DNA of 64,000 bases from Pempheris klunzingeri. Taxonomy: Eukaryota > Chordata > Actinopteri > Acropomatiformes > Pempheridae. The position numbers and the translations under genes were made by a program. The DNA lies in assembly GCF_042242105.1 (NCBI RefSeq), contig NC_092012.1, forward strand, positions 34,315,978-34,379,977, read 5' to 3'. A model generated the notes under the pieces. It searched no databases and was not told the origin of the DNA. It saw only the letters and a program-made list of their open reading frames with translations. Each line of letters starts with the position of its first letter. Within the stretch, counting starts at the first letter, position 1. This document shows, piece by piece, positions 23,150 to 36,700 of this stretch.

Positions 23150-23195
23150 ACCGGAAGTGAACGTAACCAAGCAACGCCACCGTTGCCACGGCAAC
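23150..23195. promoter_or_regulatory. lrrc49 promoter: ETS site plus two RFX X-boxes
   Basis: ACCGGAAGTG at 23150-23159 is a consensus ETS/GABP site. GTAACCAAGCAAC at 23163-23175 and GTTGCCACGGCAAC at 23182-23195 each fit the RFX X-box pattern GTNRCC, short spacer, RGYAAC. The second is a near-perfect palindrome one base from the classical GTTGCCATGGCAAC. They lie about 180-220 bp upstream of the lrrc49 ATG in a CpG-rich segment. RFX factors drive ciliary genes, and LRRC49 is a tubulin polyglutamylase subunit, so regulation by RFX is a well-supported inference. Confidence 0.8.
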
Positions 23196-23372
23196 AGCGC
23201 CCGTCTCCGTAGAAGTTTGTGTCGCCCGCAGTTCAGGATGAAGGTGTGTTTCTCTGGGAGCAGGTGGGAGCTGTGCGAACACCTGAGCGTCTGTTGAACC
23301 CTCAGGGCCGCTGCTGAGGAGCCGGCGCGGCTTTAACTGTTTACCTGCTGCTAACATTAGTGGGTTAGCTTC

Positions 23373-24857
23373 ATGGAGCCGGAGCGGACTGAGGGCAAAA
23401 CCATGAGACCTCACAAGCACAACAGCAGCGTCAGCAGCAGATGGGCGATTCTCACCCCCATGGTAATAAACACACTCACAGTCTGATGCTATAACTTTAA
23501 GAGTTTGAGCCTCAGGCCCTGCAGCTTAGCTGAACTTATAGCCTAGCTAGCGCCATGCTAGCAAAGGGTGTGTGCCTCATTCAATGCAACACAGCTGGTA
23601 ACTTATTTTTGCAGGTCAACAGCTGCAAGTTGCACCTGACAACAGTGAGATCACCAGTGGCCCAGAGGAAGGTGAGTAATGGGCACACACTCAAGGACAA
23701 ATACCCAGACCCCCCAGTGCTGAGTCTGCTGTGACACCATGCTGTGGCTGAGAGAGAAAACTACTCAACAAGTATGAGTGCTGAGCTAAAGTCATGGAGA
23801 AATGGTCCAAACATCCACCAAGTGGTAGCTAAGGCCAACCTAAACAGTGACAGTTGAGCTGCAGATGGAAATGAATGTAACACGATCCACCATCATTGAT
23901 CATCCGTGTCAAACAGCAGCCAGTGGAAAAACCAGCCTGTGCTGAGTGGGTGCTCTAACATGTCTGCTGTTTTACAGACTGACTCTCAAGATCATGTACA
24001 AGAAAAAAAGATGAATACCGGCGGAGCATTTAATCTTTCTAACCCAGGTAAGCTTGACCCAGTCCGCTCTCCCCCTCACCCAGCAGCCCCAGAGGCCTCT
24101 GTGGGACTCAGCATTGTATTCTACAGCCATGCGTTGTGTAAATAATCTTGTTTGCACCCTCTGTGTCACTATACCATACCCTCTTCAGAAAACCGGTTAC
24201 ATGCATGCAGCCTGAGAGGACATGCCCAGACACCTCCGGTGCCATCATTTACCGCTGACTCTACAGATTCCTCCGCACATAATGTAGTAATGCTGGCTCA
24301 GAGAGGTGCTCAGAGGGGTTTGGGTACAGTTTCACATGCTGCAGAAGAAGCCAGAGACAGATCGAGGAGACCAGCCCACAGTGCAGGGGCCTTAAACCTT
24401 CCCAAGCCAGCGGGTAAATACGACAGCATCACTCAGCAGAGCACATGGAAACTATACAAATACACAGACCAGATTCTTATGCAATACACTATTAAACGAT
24501 AGTTTGTGTGTCTTATAATGTCTATGTCAGGTGGATCTGGAGGATATAAGCACAGCACAGGCCCTGGTTTTCCCTTCACTCGACTGCCTTGTGATGGTTT
24601 TGCATCCAGTTTTCAGCGCATCGACTTGGACAGGTAGAAAATCAAAAAGAGACCGGAGCTCACAGACTAACATGTGTGAGCTGGACATATGTCTGACATG
24701 TCAAGTATCATCCCTATTCTTTTGCCATCTAGTTCTGTTGGTTTTATGAACTCAGTCTGCACAGTGTTTAATACTTTTGCCAAAAATGGTAAGTGCCCCA
24801 GGCTGCCACCAGGGGGCAGCAAACTTCAATAAAAGTTCCCATCCCATGTCCACAAGG

Positions 24858-24911
<54 letters not shown>

Positions 24912-27900
24912 ACAAAGACCCACTTCAGTGGTGACAGAGTAGAAGTCAGTAAAGTCACTGAATAAGCAAACTGAAACCCCACATCACTAATGTTAATCAC
25001 TAGATTACACGGCTCGAAGATGAAGATGAAGTTCTGATCTGTATTTGTCCACATGAAGCCTAAATGGTGCTAAAAGCTCTTTTATTTTCCAGGCACTGTC
25101 TGGAGGAATGCCCCCAGCTGGGCTTTATGGAAGACCTACAGCTTCTCAACCTCCAGCACAACCTCATCACAGCGATCCAGCATCTCTCACATCTGCAACG
25201 GCTTGTTTTCCTGAACTTGTATGACAATCACATCTCTGAGATGACTGGCATCGAAGCTCTGAGCTCCCTCAGGATCCTCATGCTGGGGAAAAACAGGTTA
25301 GCCGTCTTCATATTTGTGGTGTTGAAGCAACAGAGTAATGTGACATCCAGAGATCTCTGGTTTAATGGGAAATACAGCATTTCATAAAAACTCCAAGGTG
25401 GTCCGCCACATCCTGATTATGTGTGTTCAGGAAAACATGTTGTGTTTTATTGTAAAACCACTCAATTTGAGGTTCAAGGTCATTTTTGTTTGAAACGGTC
25501 ACAAATCACAGTAAATGACGTCAGGATCTTACAGACAAACTCTGGCATTTGTTGCGCTTTCTGCAAAGCACGACATTTGTCTTTCTCGACCTCCATCCAG
25601 ACTAGCACGCATTCAGGTGTCCGTTGGTATTTTTCACCAGACTCCAGCCTTTCATCCTCACATGTAATTTGATCTAAATCCATACGGACAGCCCTGAACA
25701 ATAAGTGACTGTACACTTCTGTATGTTTGGTTTCCTCAGGCAATGTAACCCCCTTATACGCTTGTCAGCTGCCCTCCACTTGGTGCCCCCACCCTACAAA
25801 CACACTGTCCCACTTTTTTTCTTAGATACTTAATACTCCCATTGAGTTTCTGAAATACTTGTAGTTAGCTACACCTGGTACATTTAGAATTGCCACGATT
25901 TTGTTATTTATTGTTGACATACATTGTGACAATGATGTATTTTTATGCTCCTTCTCAGAATCCTTAAGATAAGCTGCCTGGAGCGCCTGTCCAAACTGAA
26001 TATCCTGGATTTGCATGACAATCAGGTACCGTTCCTTCACCGCCCTCCCACCTACAGCGTGTGTGTGTGTTCAGTCTTGCTCATTTAGTTGAGAGCTAAA
26101 AAAGTTTGGCAGAAGTGGATCCTCCTCCACACTGTGGCTAACTAGTGGTCTGCTTTATAAGGTGCAGCTCAGTGAATGCTAGAGTCGAACAGACGTGGCA
26201 GCGGGAGGCCAAGCATGGAGATTCATGTGCTCATTGTAAACTCTCCACCTCAGCCCACTGACCTCTAAAACCTGTTAGCGTCTGACGTCCTTCAAACAGC
26301 GCTGCTCTGTTTTGTCCTAAACAGTATTAGGAACAAATCAGTCATGTCTCGCTCTCTCTCCCTCTGTCTCTCCCTCTCTTATGTGGGTGTTACCTCCGTT
26401 TTTAGGTCCCAGCACTGTTAGACAACAAAGGATTGAAAACCATCAGAACCCGCAAGCTCTTGTCCAGGGTCTCCTCCCACATCCACTTCCTCAGGACCTG
26501 AGCATAATTTATTCAACAGGCACTGGGAAATGTTATGATCTGTAGCACATTATTCCCCTCTCCAATTAATTTCAGTCTGAATCTGTTAATGTGGGCTGTT
26601 GTTCAGCCTCCACGATAGAGCGCCGCTCATTGATATTAAAAGCCTGAGAAATCAAATGATGTAAGTAACGCTGATGTCAGACGAGGATTTTAGCAGCTCC
26701 TGGGAAAGGACGGTAGAACAGAGAGGCTTCCCTTGGTCGAATTAGTGTCTTGCCAACATGCCGCCTACTCGCCTCCTCAGAGAGCTGCTCCAGAGCCCTG
26801 GTAGGACTCGCTTCCTCTCTGATGTTGGCTCCCTCTCTGCACGAGCAGGCGTCCCAATTACTATTCAATGAAATTCAACAGAATAACAGTCAGTGGCTAT
26901 AACAAGCGCTTTTAGTGGCCCTACTTTGATGATTTGAGTTTTGTCAAAGAATTATGTTGCAGCCACTTACGCACCAAAATGTAACAAAATGGATCCAGGC
27001 TTAAAGATACCGGAGTTACCCTTTAATAAATGAAGTCTTTTGTCCTGCCCTTGTTGGCAGGCATCTACTGAGGAGCAGATGATGAATCTATTATTCTGGC
27101 GAAGGTTGTTTTTCACTCGCTGACTTGAAAACCTCCTGTTCTGTGTACCCAAATAACTGCTGAGTCACCTTTTATTCAACGTTTTCCAAACCACCCAAAT
27201 GTAAAGTGGATTGCTGCACAATGATGATATGAGATGATGAAGTGAGAAAAGTCAGTGAGGGAATTGTTGGATGAATTAATTGAAGCGATGGTTATTCTAC
27301 ACGGTCAGGTTTGGTTTAGTAACGTCTGGCTGTAAAACACCAGCTGCTTGTCCTCTCTCCTCTTGTGTGCGTGCTTTAACCACAGGCAGTGCATCACTGT
27401 CATCCTTCCTTCCTCCCATCCTCTAGCAGGGAGTCTCACATCACTCCAACCTATCTTTTTACCCACGTCTTTCTCTAACAGGATACTGTTTCCTTTCCAG
27501 TGTGCTGGAAATATTCTGAAGGAGATATTCTCTTTGGGAGTCTGCATCCAACCCACATTGCTCTCAGTGACCAAGTGTTGGGTTACAATGTGACCTGACA
27601 TTGTTTGACAAGCAATCCTTAATCAGGCTGTGATGTTTTCCTCTCAAGCTATTTGACTGGAGCATTGTCAGAGGACAATGGAGAATGCCCTACAGGGTCT
27701 GTAAATGAAAGAAAAAGCGCAGCAGAGAGGCTGGTTAAGATAATGTCCTAGAGAGAAATACACTCCTCCTACACATCAAGATGATGATTTTGATAAAGTT
27801 TGACTAAACCTGTCATGTGTGGTGAGCATCGTACTCTGACTGAGAGTGAGGCTAGGACAGAAACTCCCCACGAGGATCCTCATTAATGCCACTTTAACAC

Positions 27901-30756
27901 AAAGTTATCTGTGTTTGTGTCCTCTCTGACAACCCAAGGCTATTATATGAAATGTTAAAGAGGTGATTACTGTATAGTTTACAGGAAACATGCCAAAAGC
28001 TGATTTTACTCTCTCTCCTTCTCCCTGTTAACTCTCCAGACAACAACAGGCCTCCGTCCTGCCTCTGAAGCATCTTATTCACATTTTAAAGGGTTTTCTA
28101 CGAATGTTTAACAAATACTGTCGACACCACAGAAACCTTCTACACTCACATCATGTTTACCATGTTGGAAGTTCAGATTATTTGAAGTGTGGTTATCTGA
28201 GGTCCTTCTCCTTAGTCAGTGTGCTATCCACATTAGCATGCAGGAGTCCCGACACAGACAGTGATGTACCGCAGTGAATGGGGGCAGCAGGATAACGTAT
28301 TTTAGACAGTGTAGTGTACTCTTTATGACATGGAACTGAAGCCTCACTAGCTTTCTCTTTGCTCTCTTCAAAGCTTTCCGACTCATTGACAATCAATGGA
28401 GTGTGGTAGCTTGAAGAGCATGAAGAGGGAGAAGGGACAATGCAATAGCAATGTAAAGCGGTGAAGATATTGTAAATATAGCACTCACTTAAACTATTGT
28501 CCTGCTGCCCCCGTTCACAGATGATACTGACTATTCCTTTAGCATGCTGGATGCCTGATCTACACCAGTGGAAAGCACCTAATTCATGGTTGGTAACACA
28601 AGATGCTCAAATATTGAGGCTAAACTCTGCTGCAGTGTGAGTGCAGATACTGTGTGTGTGTGTGTGTGTGTGTTGACAGGTCTGATACAGACGCCTGTCT
28701 TGTTCAGGTCAGGGATGCCTGAGTCTGGGCCTGAGATAATGTTAACTGTTCTCAGACTGTCTGCTGTTTGGATAACTCTCTAACCTCACTTGAATTTATC
28801 CAGGAAACATGCAGCTGTTTTCCATCCTCTCACTGCTTTACATTCATGCATTTTCCGTCTTTATGTTTGAACGGGACACCTGTCACAAGCACAGCTCCTC
28901 TCTGGTGTCATTGTGCTGTTAGTGTTTGATCCACGTCAGCTGTGACACCACAAGACAACTACTACGAAGGCCTTTGAACGCAGCGTGATGATCTCACTCT
29001 GTCGTGTCCATTAGACCAGGCTGCTTGTGTTTGGGTTTAAACTTGATGCACTCGGGTTATTGTCGTTTCTTTCAACAATGCTGCCACCTGGATATGCACA
29101 CACACCGTGAGCACACCTGGAAAAACCTGTAGAGAAACCTGCCGTCTGCCCTCTGATTACTGATTCTAACTGATAAGGAAAGTTCATATTAACCCTCATT
29201 TTGGTGTACTGATTTTAAAACCGTGATCATTTGTACACATAAGAACCTGTGAGATCTGTTGGACTGGATCTGTAGAAACTTTTGCAGGTCTTACTTTGAC
29301 AACAGTGTCTATTTTCAGACACGAGCTCAAAATCCCTCTTGCTCCTTTATTTATGGTTCCAATTTAACTGCTTTTCATTATTTAATTCTTGGCTGCATTT
29401 CTTTTCCAGTTGACCTATTTAACATTTGAAGTGCAGTGATGCTTGGGGATGGGAGTCCGGGGTTTGTTGTCACACTTTTTACTCTCATGTGGATCCCTCG
29501 TCAACAACACATCTCACAACAGTGGCTCCTACAGCAGAGGGAAGCTGAAGGTCTCTGGTTAAAATGGGGTTCTCTTTAATTCTTATTACTTATTTTAACA
29601 GCAAATTATTAACCATCAAAGAAAACCAACCCCATCATGAGGTTAGTTTTCCCTAAACATTTGTTACTTCTAAGTTTTGTAAGTTTGAGACACTAAATCA
29701 GTTTTAAAGAAATCATCATCTTTGTAATACTCATTGTTTTTATCTGATTGTTTAAACCATGAATATGAAGTAAGATTATTTATTTGAAGTATTTTCTGTA
29801 ATAAGACAAAAAATGAAGGAATTTACAGTTTTATTTAAGCCAACTCATTATGAATGTAACACCTAATAGACCTGACAAAGGTTTTATGTCTTTAGCTGGC
29901 AGCTGAACTGTAGACCATAATTAAAGATGTTACCTTTTTCATTTAATATCTGATTATTAAATGATTCATCACCTACAAACTTTTATTACAAAAACAACAG
30001 TATCATGAGATACTTGACAGAATCTTTGAACCCTTCAGGCCTTATCCTCTCATGTACAGTGTGCACCTCAGGGGGTGTCTTTTAAGTGTCATTATGACAG
30101 GGGCCCCTAACTATTCTCTCCCAGAGAGGCGAGAGGAGAGCACTGGGTATCTTTTCATCTCAACTACTTGTTTGTTGCTGTGATTTGGGGGTCAAACAGG
30201 AGTCATGGCTGGATTTGACTGACTGCGGATCAGTCATTCCAGATGTTCACAAGTGATACAGATTGTTGCTGTGAAACGGTTCACTCTGAGGTGCAGGAGA
30301 AGAGTGGAAATGTCATTTCTGTTTGGTACCATTTAGCAGAAGCCTCCGGCGTTGTGAAGAAAATGGAGCACGCTGCCTTTTGGCTTTCTTGCTTCCCAAA
30401 CTCATTCAGCTGTGTGCAGACTAAAACCCTGTGATGATCTGTGAATTCATGATGTGAATGTGAGAGTGAGCACTGAATGTATACAGTTCCTGTGTGTTAA
30501 GCTCTGCTGACCCTGCCCCCCTTCTTTTCTGCAGTAGAATGATCTAAATTGCTGTTTTACATAATTGTCTTAATAATCTTTGTCTCACTGTGTCGTTCAT
30601 CCAGATCTGCAGGATAGAAAACACGTCTCACCTGAGCGAGCTGCGAGTGTTGAACCTGGCAGGAAACAGCATCTCCACAGTGGAAAAGCTGCAGGGCCTG
30701 GCCTGTTTGACTGAACTCAACCTACAACACAACCGCATCTCTGTTGTGGTGAGGGG

Positions 30757-30789
<33 letters not shown>

Positions 30790-33700
30790 ATTCACTGCAT
30801 GCTCACTTTTCTACTCCTTCTTATATATATCCATTTTCAACCGAGTGTCTGCCCTCTCCCTCTGTGGGGTAGAACACAGAACACAAAGTAAAGTAACAGT
30901 ATACACGTAAAAACTACACTTCCCTTAAATGAGGCCATAGATGGGGAATCTCTTGCTGCTCTGAATCTGCTCCGTCGGCCATGTTGGCTGCTTCACTTTC
31001 TTCCATGTCGCTGCTTGTTCTCCCTGAACGGACGTCACATCCAGCAGATGCTGTGCTCTTGGCGGCCGAGGCTCCCTCTCCTTGTCTTGTCTGCTGTGTG
31101 TGATTTGCACTGACAGACACACTAAGAGGCCATCTTTTCTGTGTGTTACTGTCCAATACATGCAGGTGGAAATCAGTTTTGATTTTGGGCAGGTGTGCAA
31201 CGATGCAAAATAAAAAAATAATCGATAAATGATTGATAACTCCCCTCAAATGCATGAAAAACAAAGCAACAAGCCTGTTTTGAAAATGTGAGGAGTCGAA
31301 AGCACAGATGTTTGTGTTCAAATGTGTGCGAAAAAAGTAAAAAGCACTAAAATATACACTCATGTGAAGTACAGGTACCTGAAAACGCTACTTAAATGGA
31401 CGTATTAGCACTGTTGTTACTTCACACCTCTGTGCAGGACACAGCAGATGAGGACTTCAGACTTTGGTTTTGGCTGCTGCCGGACAGGATTTGATTATTT
31501 ATTTGGAGGCAGCTGTCTGATCTGATCACTTTGTACCGATGCATCACACATGTCGTGGCTCAGTGTTCTGGTCTGGTCCCGGATTGTTAACGCTTCAGCT
31601 GCCTTGTGGTTTATAAGGAGGGCTCTCGGCTCAGGTGAGCTGGTGAAGCTCCGGCAGCTGCCGGCGATACATTCACAGTATTTTTTCTGCCTTTTGGTGA
31701 GCAAATAAACAAAGTCATGCACCGTGTCAACTGTTCCTCAGAAAAATGTTCCTCGCAGGGTATAAGTGCTTGTGGTGTGCTTTATCTATCATCTTCATGT
31801 CATTCCTTTGGACCTGGTCCTGTGGATGGTTACTGTTTCCTCTGTTATGGGATCACGTGGAGCAGTTTTTACTGTCACAAAATAACAAACAGAAATTACA
31901 TCAATAGGATCTTTGTAAGAAAGTCTGTGGTGAAATGAATCTCAATGGTGTTACCTAGGGAGACGCAGCGCATTGCCCACAACCTCCCACTGACTTTCTG
32001 GCGCAATGAAAGAGAAACTGGATATTCTAAACACGGAAATTCACTCCCCTTGGTTTCTATAGTTTTAATCTGATAAACAGAACAGTGCATGCCAAAACAG
32101 GCCCCTTCATTTCTATGCAAATCCCCCAAACCCTTTCCTGCTTTCTGGGGTAGAAAATACGGAACCCTGCATTGTGTCGTGTTGAGCCGTTTCCTGTCAC
32201 TCTCGCAGTCCTGTGCCTGCAAGTTCTGATCAAGAACCACTTCCAGTCCTAATTATCGGATGTAATATTTTTTATTTGATAACACCGGAGAGGAAAAATG
32301 CTTCCCCTCAGCAGATTCTCCAGCCTCTGTCATTAGCAGCGGCTGCTGCCAAGTGCTTGAAACAAGTAAATCACCATCCTCCAGGTGTCCAGGTTCCTCT
32401 TTCATTCAAGGCAGGTGAAAAGTGGAATTCTGGACTGGAATAATGCTGCGAGAGACTCATAATAAGTTAGTTTAATATTTCCTTATCTGTTATCTGTATT
32501 ATCTTTAAATAGATATGTAATGTAGGCTTACACTTCGACACATCTAGACTGTATTAGTATTTAGGTTGTCCTTCCCTGCATCTAAACACATGGGTATTTG
32601 ACCTGACCTGTTCTCTTCCAGTAAGTTCTACTGTGGTTGTTTTTCATACCCTCTAACGGTTGTTATCCACCTTTTTATTCACAGTTGTAACCACAAAATA
32701 ACTGCATAAATCCATGACAAGTGAGACTTTGTTTCCCTCTAAAGCTTTAACCTCAATAACTGGTAACTCAGATTCAACATGCAGCCATTTCAGAAAACCT
32801 CTGCTGTTGACACTTGCTCTCAGGTGGGTCTTTCCACTGAGAGATCCTGCGACTGTCAGTAAGTGATGCATTTTAAATTTTTGGCAGAAGGAACAGCGAT
32901 TTGTTTGGAAGAGCTGGGTAGTCATGAGCGCTGATAAAACAGACAGCAGAAAGGCATCAGCCAGAGGCAGAATGGCTTTATGGATTAGCAGGAGTTGTTT
33001 TTTCCAATGCTCTTGTCTTCTTGTGGGGCCAGTAGTGAGTCAAGCATGACTTCAGATGAAAACGTAAAAAATCTCCAATACTGTTTGGTTTCTGTCGTAG
33101 ATTAGTCATCCTTAGTCAGTGTGTGTGAGTGTGTGTGTGTGTGGGGGGGTCATAACTTCATCACATCTCTTCAATCCACAATTTTCCCTCTGCTCATTAC
33201 ATTACATAAGTCTATTTTACCTTTTATACATCTGCAACTTAGAGGATCTAATAAATTGGCATGCTGCCTCAGAGGGCTGTGCAGTGAATAATTGAACTCC
33301 TCAGAATGTAAAGCAAAGCAAGCTAACTTTTTTCACTGCACCTCTTTGAGGTAACAATGCAAAAAGCCTTAGTGTGTGTAGGTGTGCTGTTCAGGTGTAT
33401 AATTCACATCGTCTGGTCCTCTAGCACACAATACCTGAGGCCAGCTGTGTGTCAGCAGAGCTCACACCTCAAGTCCGTGCTATTCAAAGAGCAGCCACGA
33501 AACCCAGCAGCTCACAATGCTTGAAACCCCCTCAGCACCCACGTGCACCTGTGTGTTTGTCTGAGCAGCTTTCACGCTCCTCTGTGGAGTGTTTTTGCGT
33601 GCAGCAGAGACAGCGGTGATGAGAGGTCGCTCTGTGTTTGTGGAGTAACGCCTCTGCCAGAGCTCGGCACGAGTGTGAAAACTGAAGACATGCAAACTGT

Positions 33701-36700
33701 CAGTGAGGAGAGGGTGGAGCCGCGATGAGGTGAAGGCACGGGCACACAGGCACATAAATACACGCCCGCAGGCATTTTGGTGCACACACACACACACACA
33801 GACAGCAACACAGCTGTACCCAACTTCACATCAGACCCTGTCACCCTATTGGTTCTAGTCAATCGGGTTTCTTGAAAGAGACCACATTGGTGGACGATTG
33901 TTATGCGCCACATCAGCTCAGTGATGACATCATCCTGTCTGAGAGAGGGCTGCTATATTTAGTCTCAGACGGCGTGCAGTGGCTGACGCTTCGCCAGCAT
34001 CCACAGAGGGACGGGCACAGGCAGAGACTCAGGGAGTGTGGTGGAGGGTCAGACTGAGCTAGCACTGGATAGCATGACTTGCAGCTTTTTAAAAGCAGTA
34101 AAGAACAGAGCACGCCCCTGTATTCATGAGGAGCACTGTAGAGCAGTACACAGCCAATATCACAGAAATCCCAGCATTCCTTGTCTTCATGCAAATAATG
34201 TATTTATTCAGAATACATCCTCATAACGTCCTCATAAAACTCATAATTAGCGGCTCCGCAGATCAGAAGCGTTTTTGTTTTACCACCAGGGAGCCTTTAA
34301 CCAGGGCTCATTCGCTTTTTAGATGATTTGAAGTAAAATAAGTCGGAGAGAGCCTTATTAATTCGATTAGGCCTAAAATGCTGGAAAAGCTTGAAGATGC
34401 ACCTTGAAAATGCTTGAGAATCAGTCACTCATGTACCTGGTGTGGCTTTATGCTGGGAAAACAACTAATGCCTGTATTAAAACACATTGTAATATTGCAA
34501 AGTAACCCCCCCCCCAGCCTTATCAGTTATTAAGCGCACAGGTAGCACCTTTTCTTAGCCTCTTTTTGGTGCTGTGTGGCTTCTTTGCTCATAGGACACC
34601 AGTTGCCTACTACTTTAAATGACTCTCACCATGAGAAAGTGGAGGCATGTGTAGTCAATGTTTGCTTTGCTGGTGGTTATTTGTGTGAGTTTTGATTTGG
34701 GCTGGATGTCGGAACTTGATACCTTTTTGAAGTTTTAATGCGACGTGTGATTGGCCGGTTCAGTTATATTACACACCTGTGTCGCCTGATATGAACAGAT
34801 ACTTACATCAAATGGCTCAGATGTAATAATACCAAGCTACTGAGTTCTGCCTGCTAAATATCCACTGAAGATTTGCAGGTTGAAATCATTTCATTCTATT
34901 GACTCCATAGATAAAGCATCAAACAATTCAACACAACAGCCACTCAGACACTGCAGGCTCTCTCTAGCAGTGCTCCTGATGTGGCGTCCTGTGCTGTAGT
35001 GAGAATGAAACAAGGACGAGTAACTGTGTGCTATATTTATAAGGCTGTGTAGATGGGAGTTGCAGGAATTTTCTAAATGATGAGACTGTGTGCTGCATTG
35101 CTGTGCTGATCTCTGCAGGCGAGATAGCACAGCCTCGCTGCTTGGCTGGTCCCTCATTGGAGCAGAGACTGGCAACAGTTCTGGAGGAGGCTGCGAGGCG
35201 GTGGCTGCAATATGGGCGGATGCTGACGCAGCTCGTCAGACTGCTGCTGGGAGTGTCCTCTCAGCTTCCAGCATGTGCAGCGCCAGCCATCCTCTCACAC
35301 ACACAGCACAGACACTGACACTACTGACTGTGATTTCCTCCCACACTGCCATCTAATTAGCTTAAATCGCGGTGGTTGTGACTTTGCCTACGTCCCTGTG
35401 TGTCCTCCTCTGCTTGCCAGCTGGCCAGCTGCTTCTCCTCACCCCACCCCCTCACTAAATTCTGCATTGATTTTGATGCTGATTCCTGCCTGATGAAGAA
35501 TCAACCCCCATCTTGGTCAGTTTCCGCAGAATCTACCGCAGCTATTGTTCTTGTGTGACGAGGTACAGCAGCCAGCTGCTCAGACTGTGTGTGACAGGAT
35601 GTATACGTGTTCCAGTGAGCATTTCAAGTTAGCTTCCTGCAGCAGGGGATCTCTGCATTAGCGCAGCACACACTCCGCTCTCTCCCCTCCCCCTTTCCTC
35701 CTCATGCTCTCCCTCTCCCTCTCTCTCTCTCTCCTCCCCCTCCTCTCCATGTGCAGACAAGGCAGCGTGCTGTATATGTGTGTGCGTATGTGTGTGTGTG
35801 TGCATGCGCAGGGTGGATGAGGATGCTGTATGCTGGAGCCGAGAGCTGCAAGGTGACTGAGGGAATGGAGAGGGATACAGAGCTCTGACGGCAGTGACGA
35901 TGCAGTGGCCTCTTCCTGAGCACCTTCTCCTCTTCACATCCCTCCATCTCTCTCTCTTCCCTCTCTCTCTTTCTCTTTCTCTTTCTAGACTGAGGTGGAC
36001 CGCCTGCCCTGCTTGCAGCGCCTCTTTCTCAGCTGCAACAACATCACCAGGTAAGAGCTTGTACCGCTTAACTCCCTCCTCCCCGCAGGGCAGGGACAGG
36101 GACAGGGACAGCGGCTGGACAGCTCCACGTCCACTCCCTTGGCTCTTGGCAGGGCCTGGCCAACACGCTGCAGGCTGAATGCACACACACACACACACAC
36201 ACACACAAATACAGGTCTGCTGTGGTGGGCAGTTTTCGTAACCTAGAACACAGCAACCTGGATTTGTTCTTGTTAGTAATTAGCATGCTGTTATTTAAGC
36301 TAATACTTTAAGGTTATTCAGAAGTGAATTTCACTCACCTCTGGGGAAAATTCATGACAGATTTGAAGGTTGAGTGAATCCAGCATTGCTAGGTAAAGGT
36401 GTGCACAATGACTGAGAGGTGTGTTTCGTTGCTTAGTGCAAATGTCAACCTGCTTTACACACTTTTTTCCAATATCTGTAGCCTGTCATAGAGTTAACTT
36501 ATCAAAAGCAGCACAGCCCCCTCACTGTGGATGCTTCTTTTTGTTTGCCTGGAGGAGGTGCCTGTATGTGGGGTTCAGGGTGGGACAGTGTTCAGTTGGC
36601 CTCCTTTACTACACAGTGGTCACCTTGTGCTGTGATGGATGTGGCCTGACGTCTAAAGCCAGCCACGCTGCTCTAGTGTCTGTGTGAGTCTGTATCAGAC

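Larger units (their letters stand above)
26026..30604 (+). other. lrrc49 intron 7
   Basis: A 4.6-kb intron without recognisable exons. It holds two non-autonomous element copies (26889-27023 and 28163-28540) and a short (TG)n near 28651-28672. The remainder looks unique. Confidence 0.7.

Noticed and set aside
30914..31363. 149-codon minus-strand ORF in lrrc49 intron 8
   Set aside because: No domain, no conserved block, no splice partners recognised. Treated as chance.
35629..36204. 191-codon minus-strand ORF around lrrc49 exon 9
   Set aside because: Made of CA/TC/GA simple repeats opposite the real exon 35989-36050. No protein-like composition.
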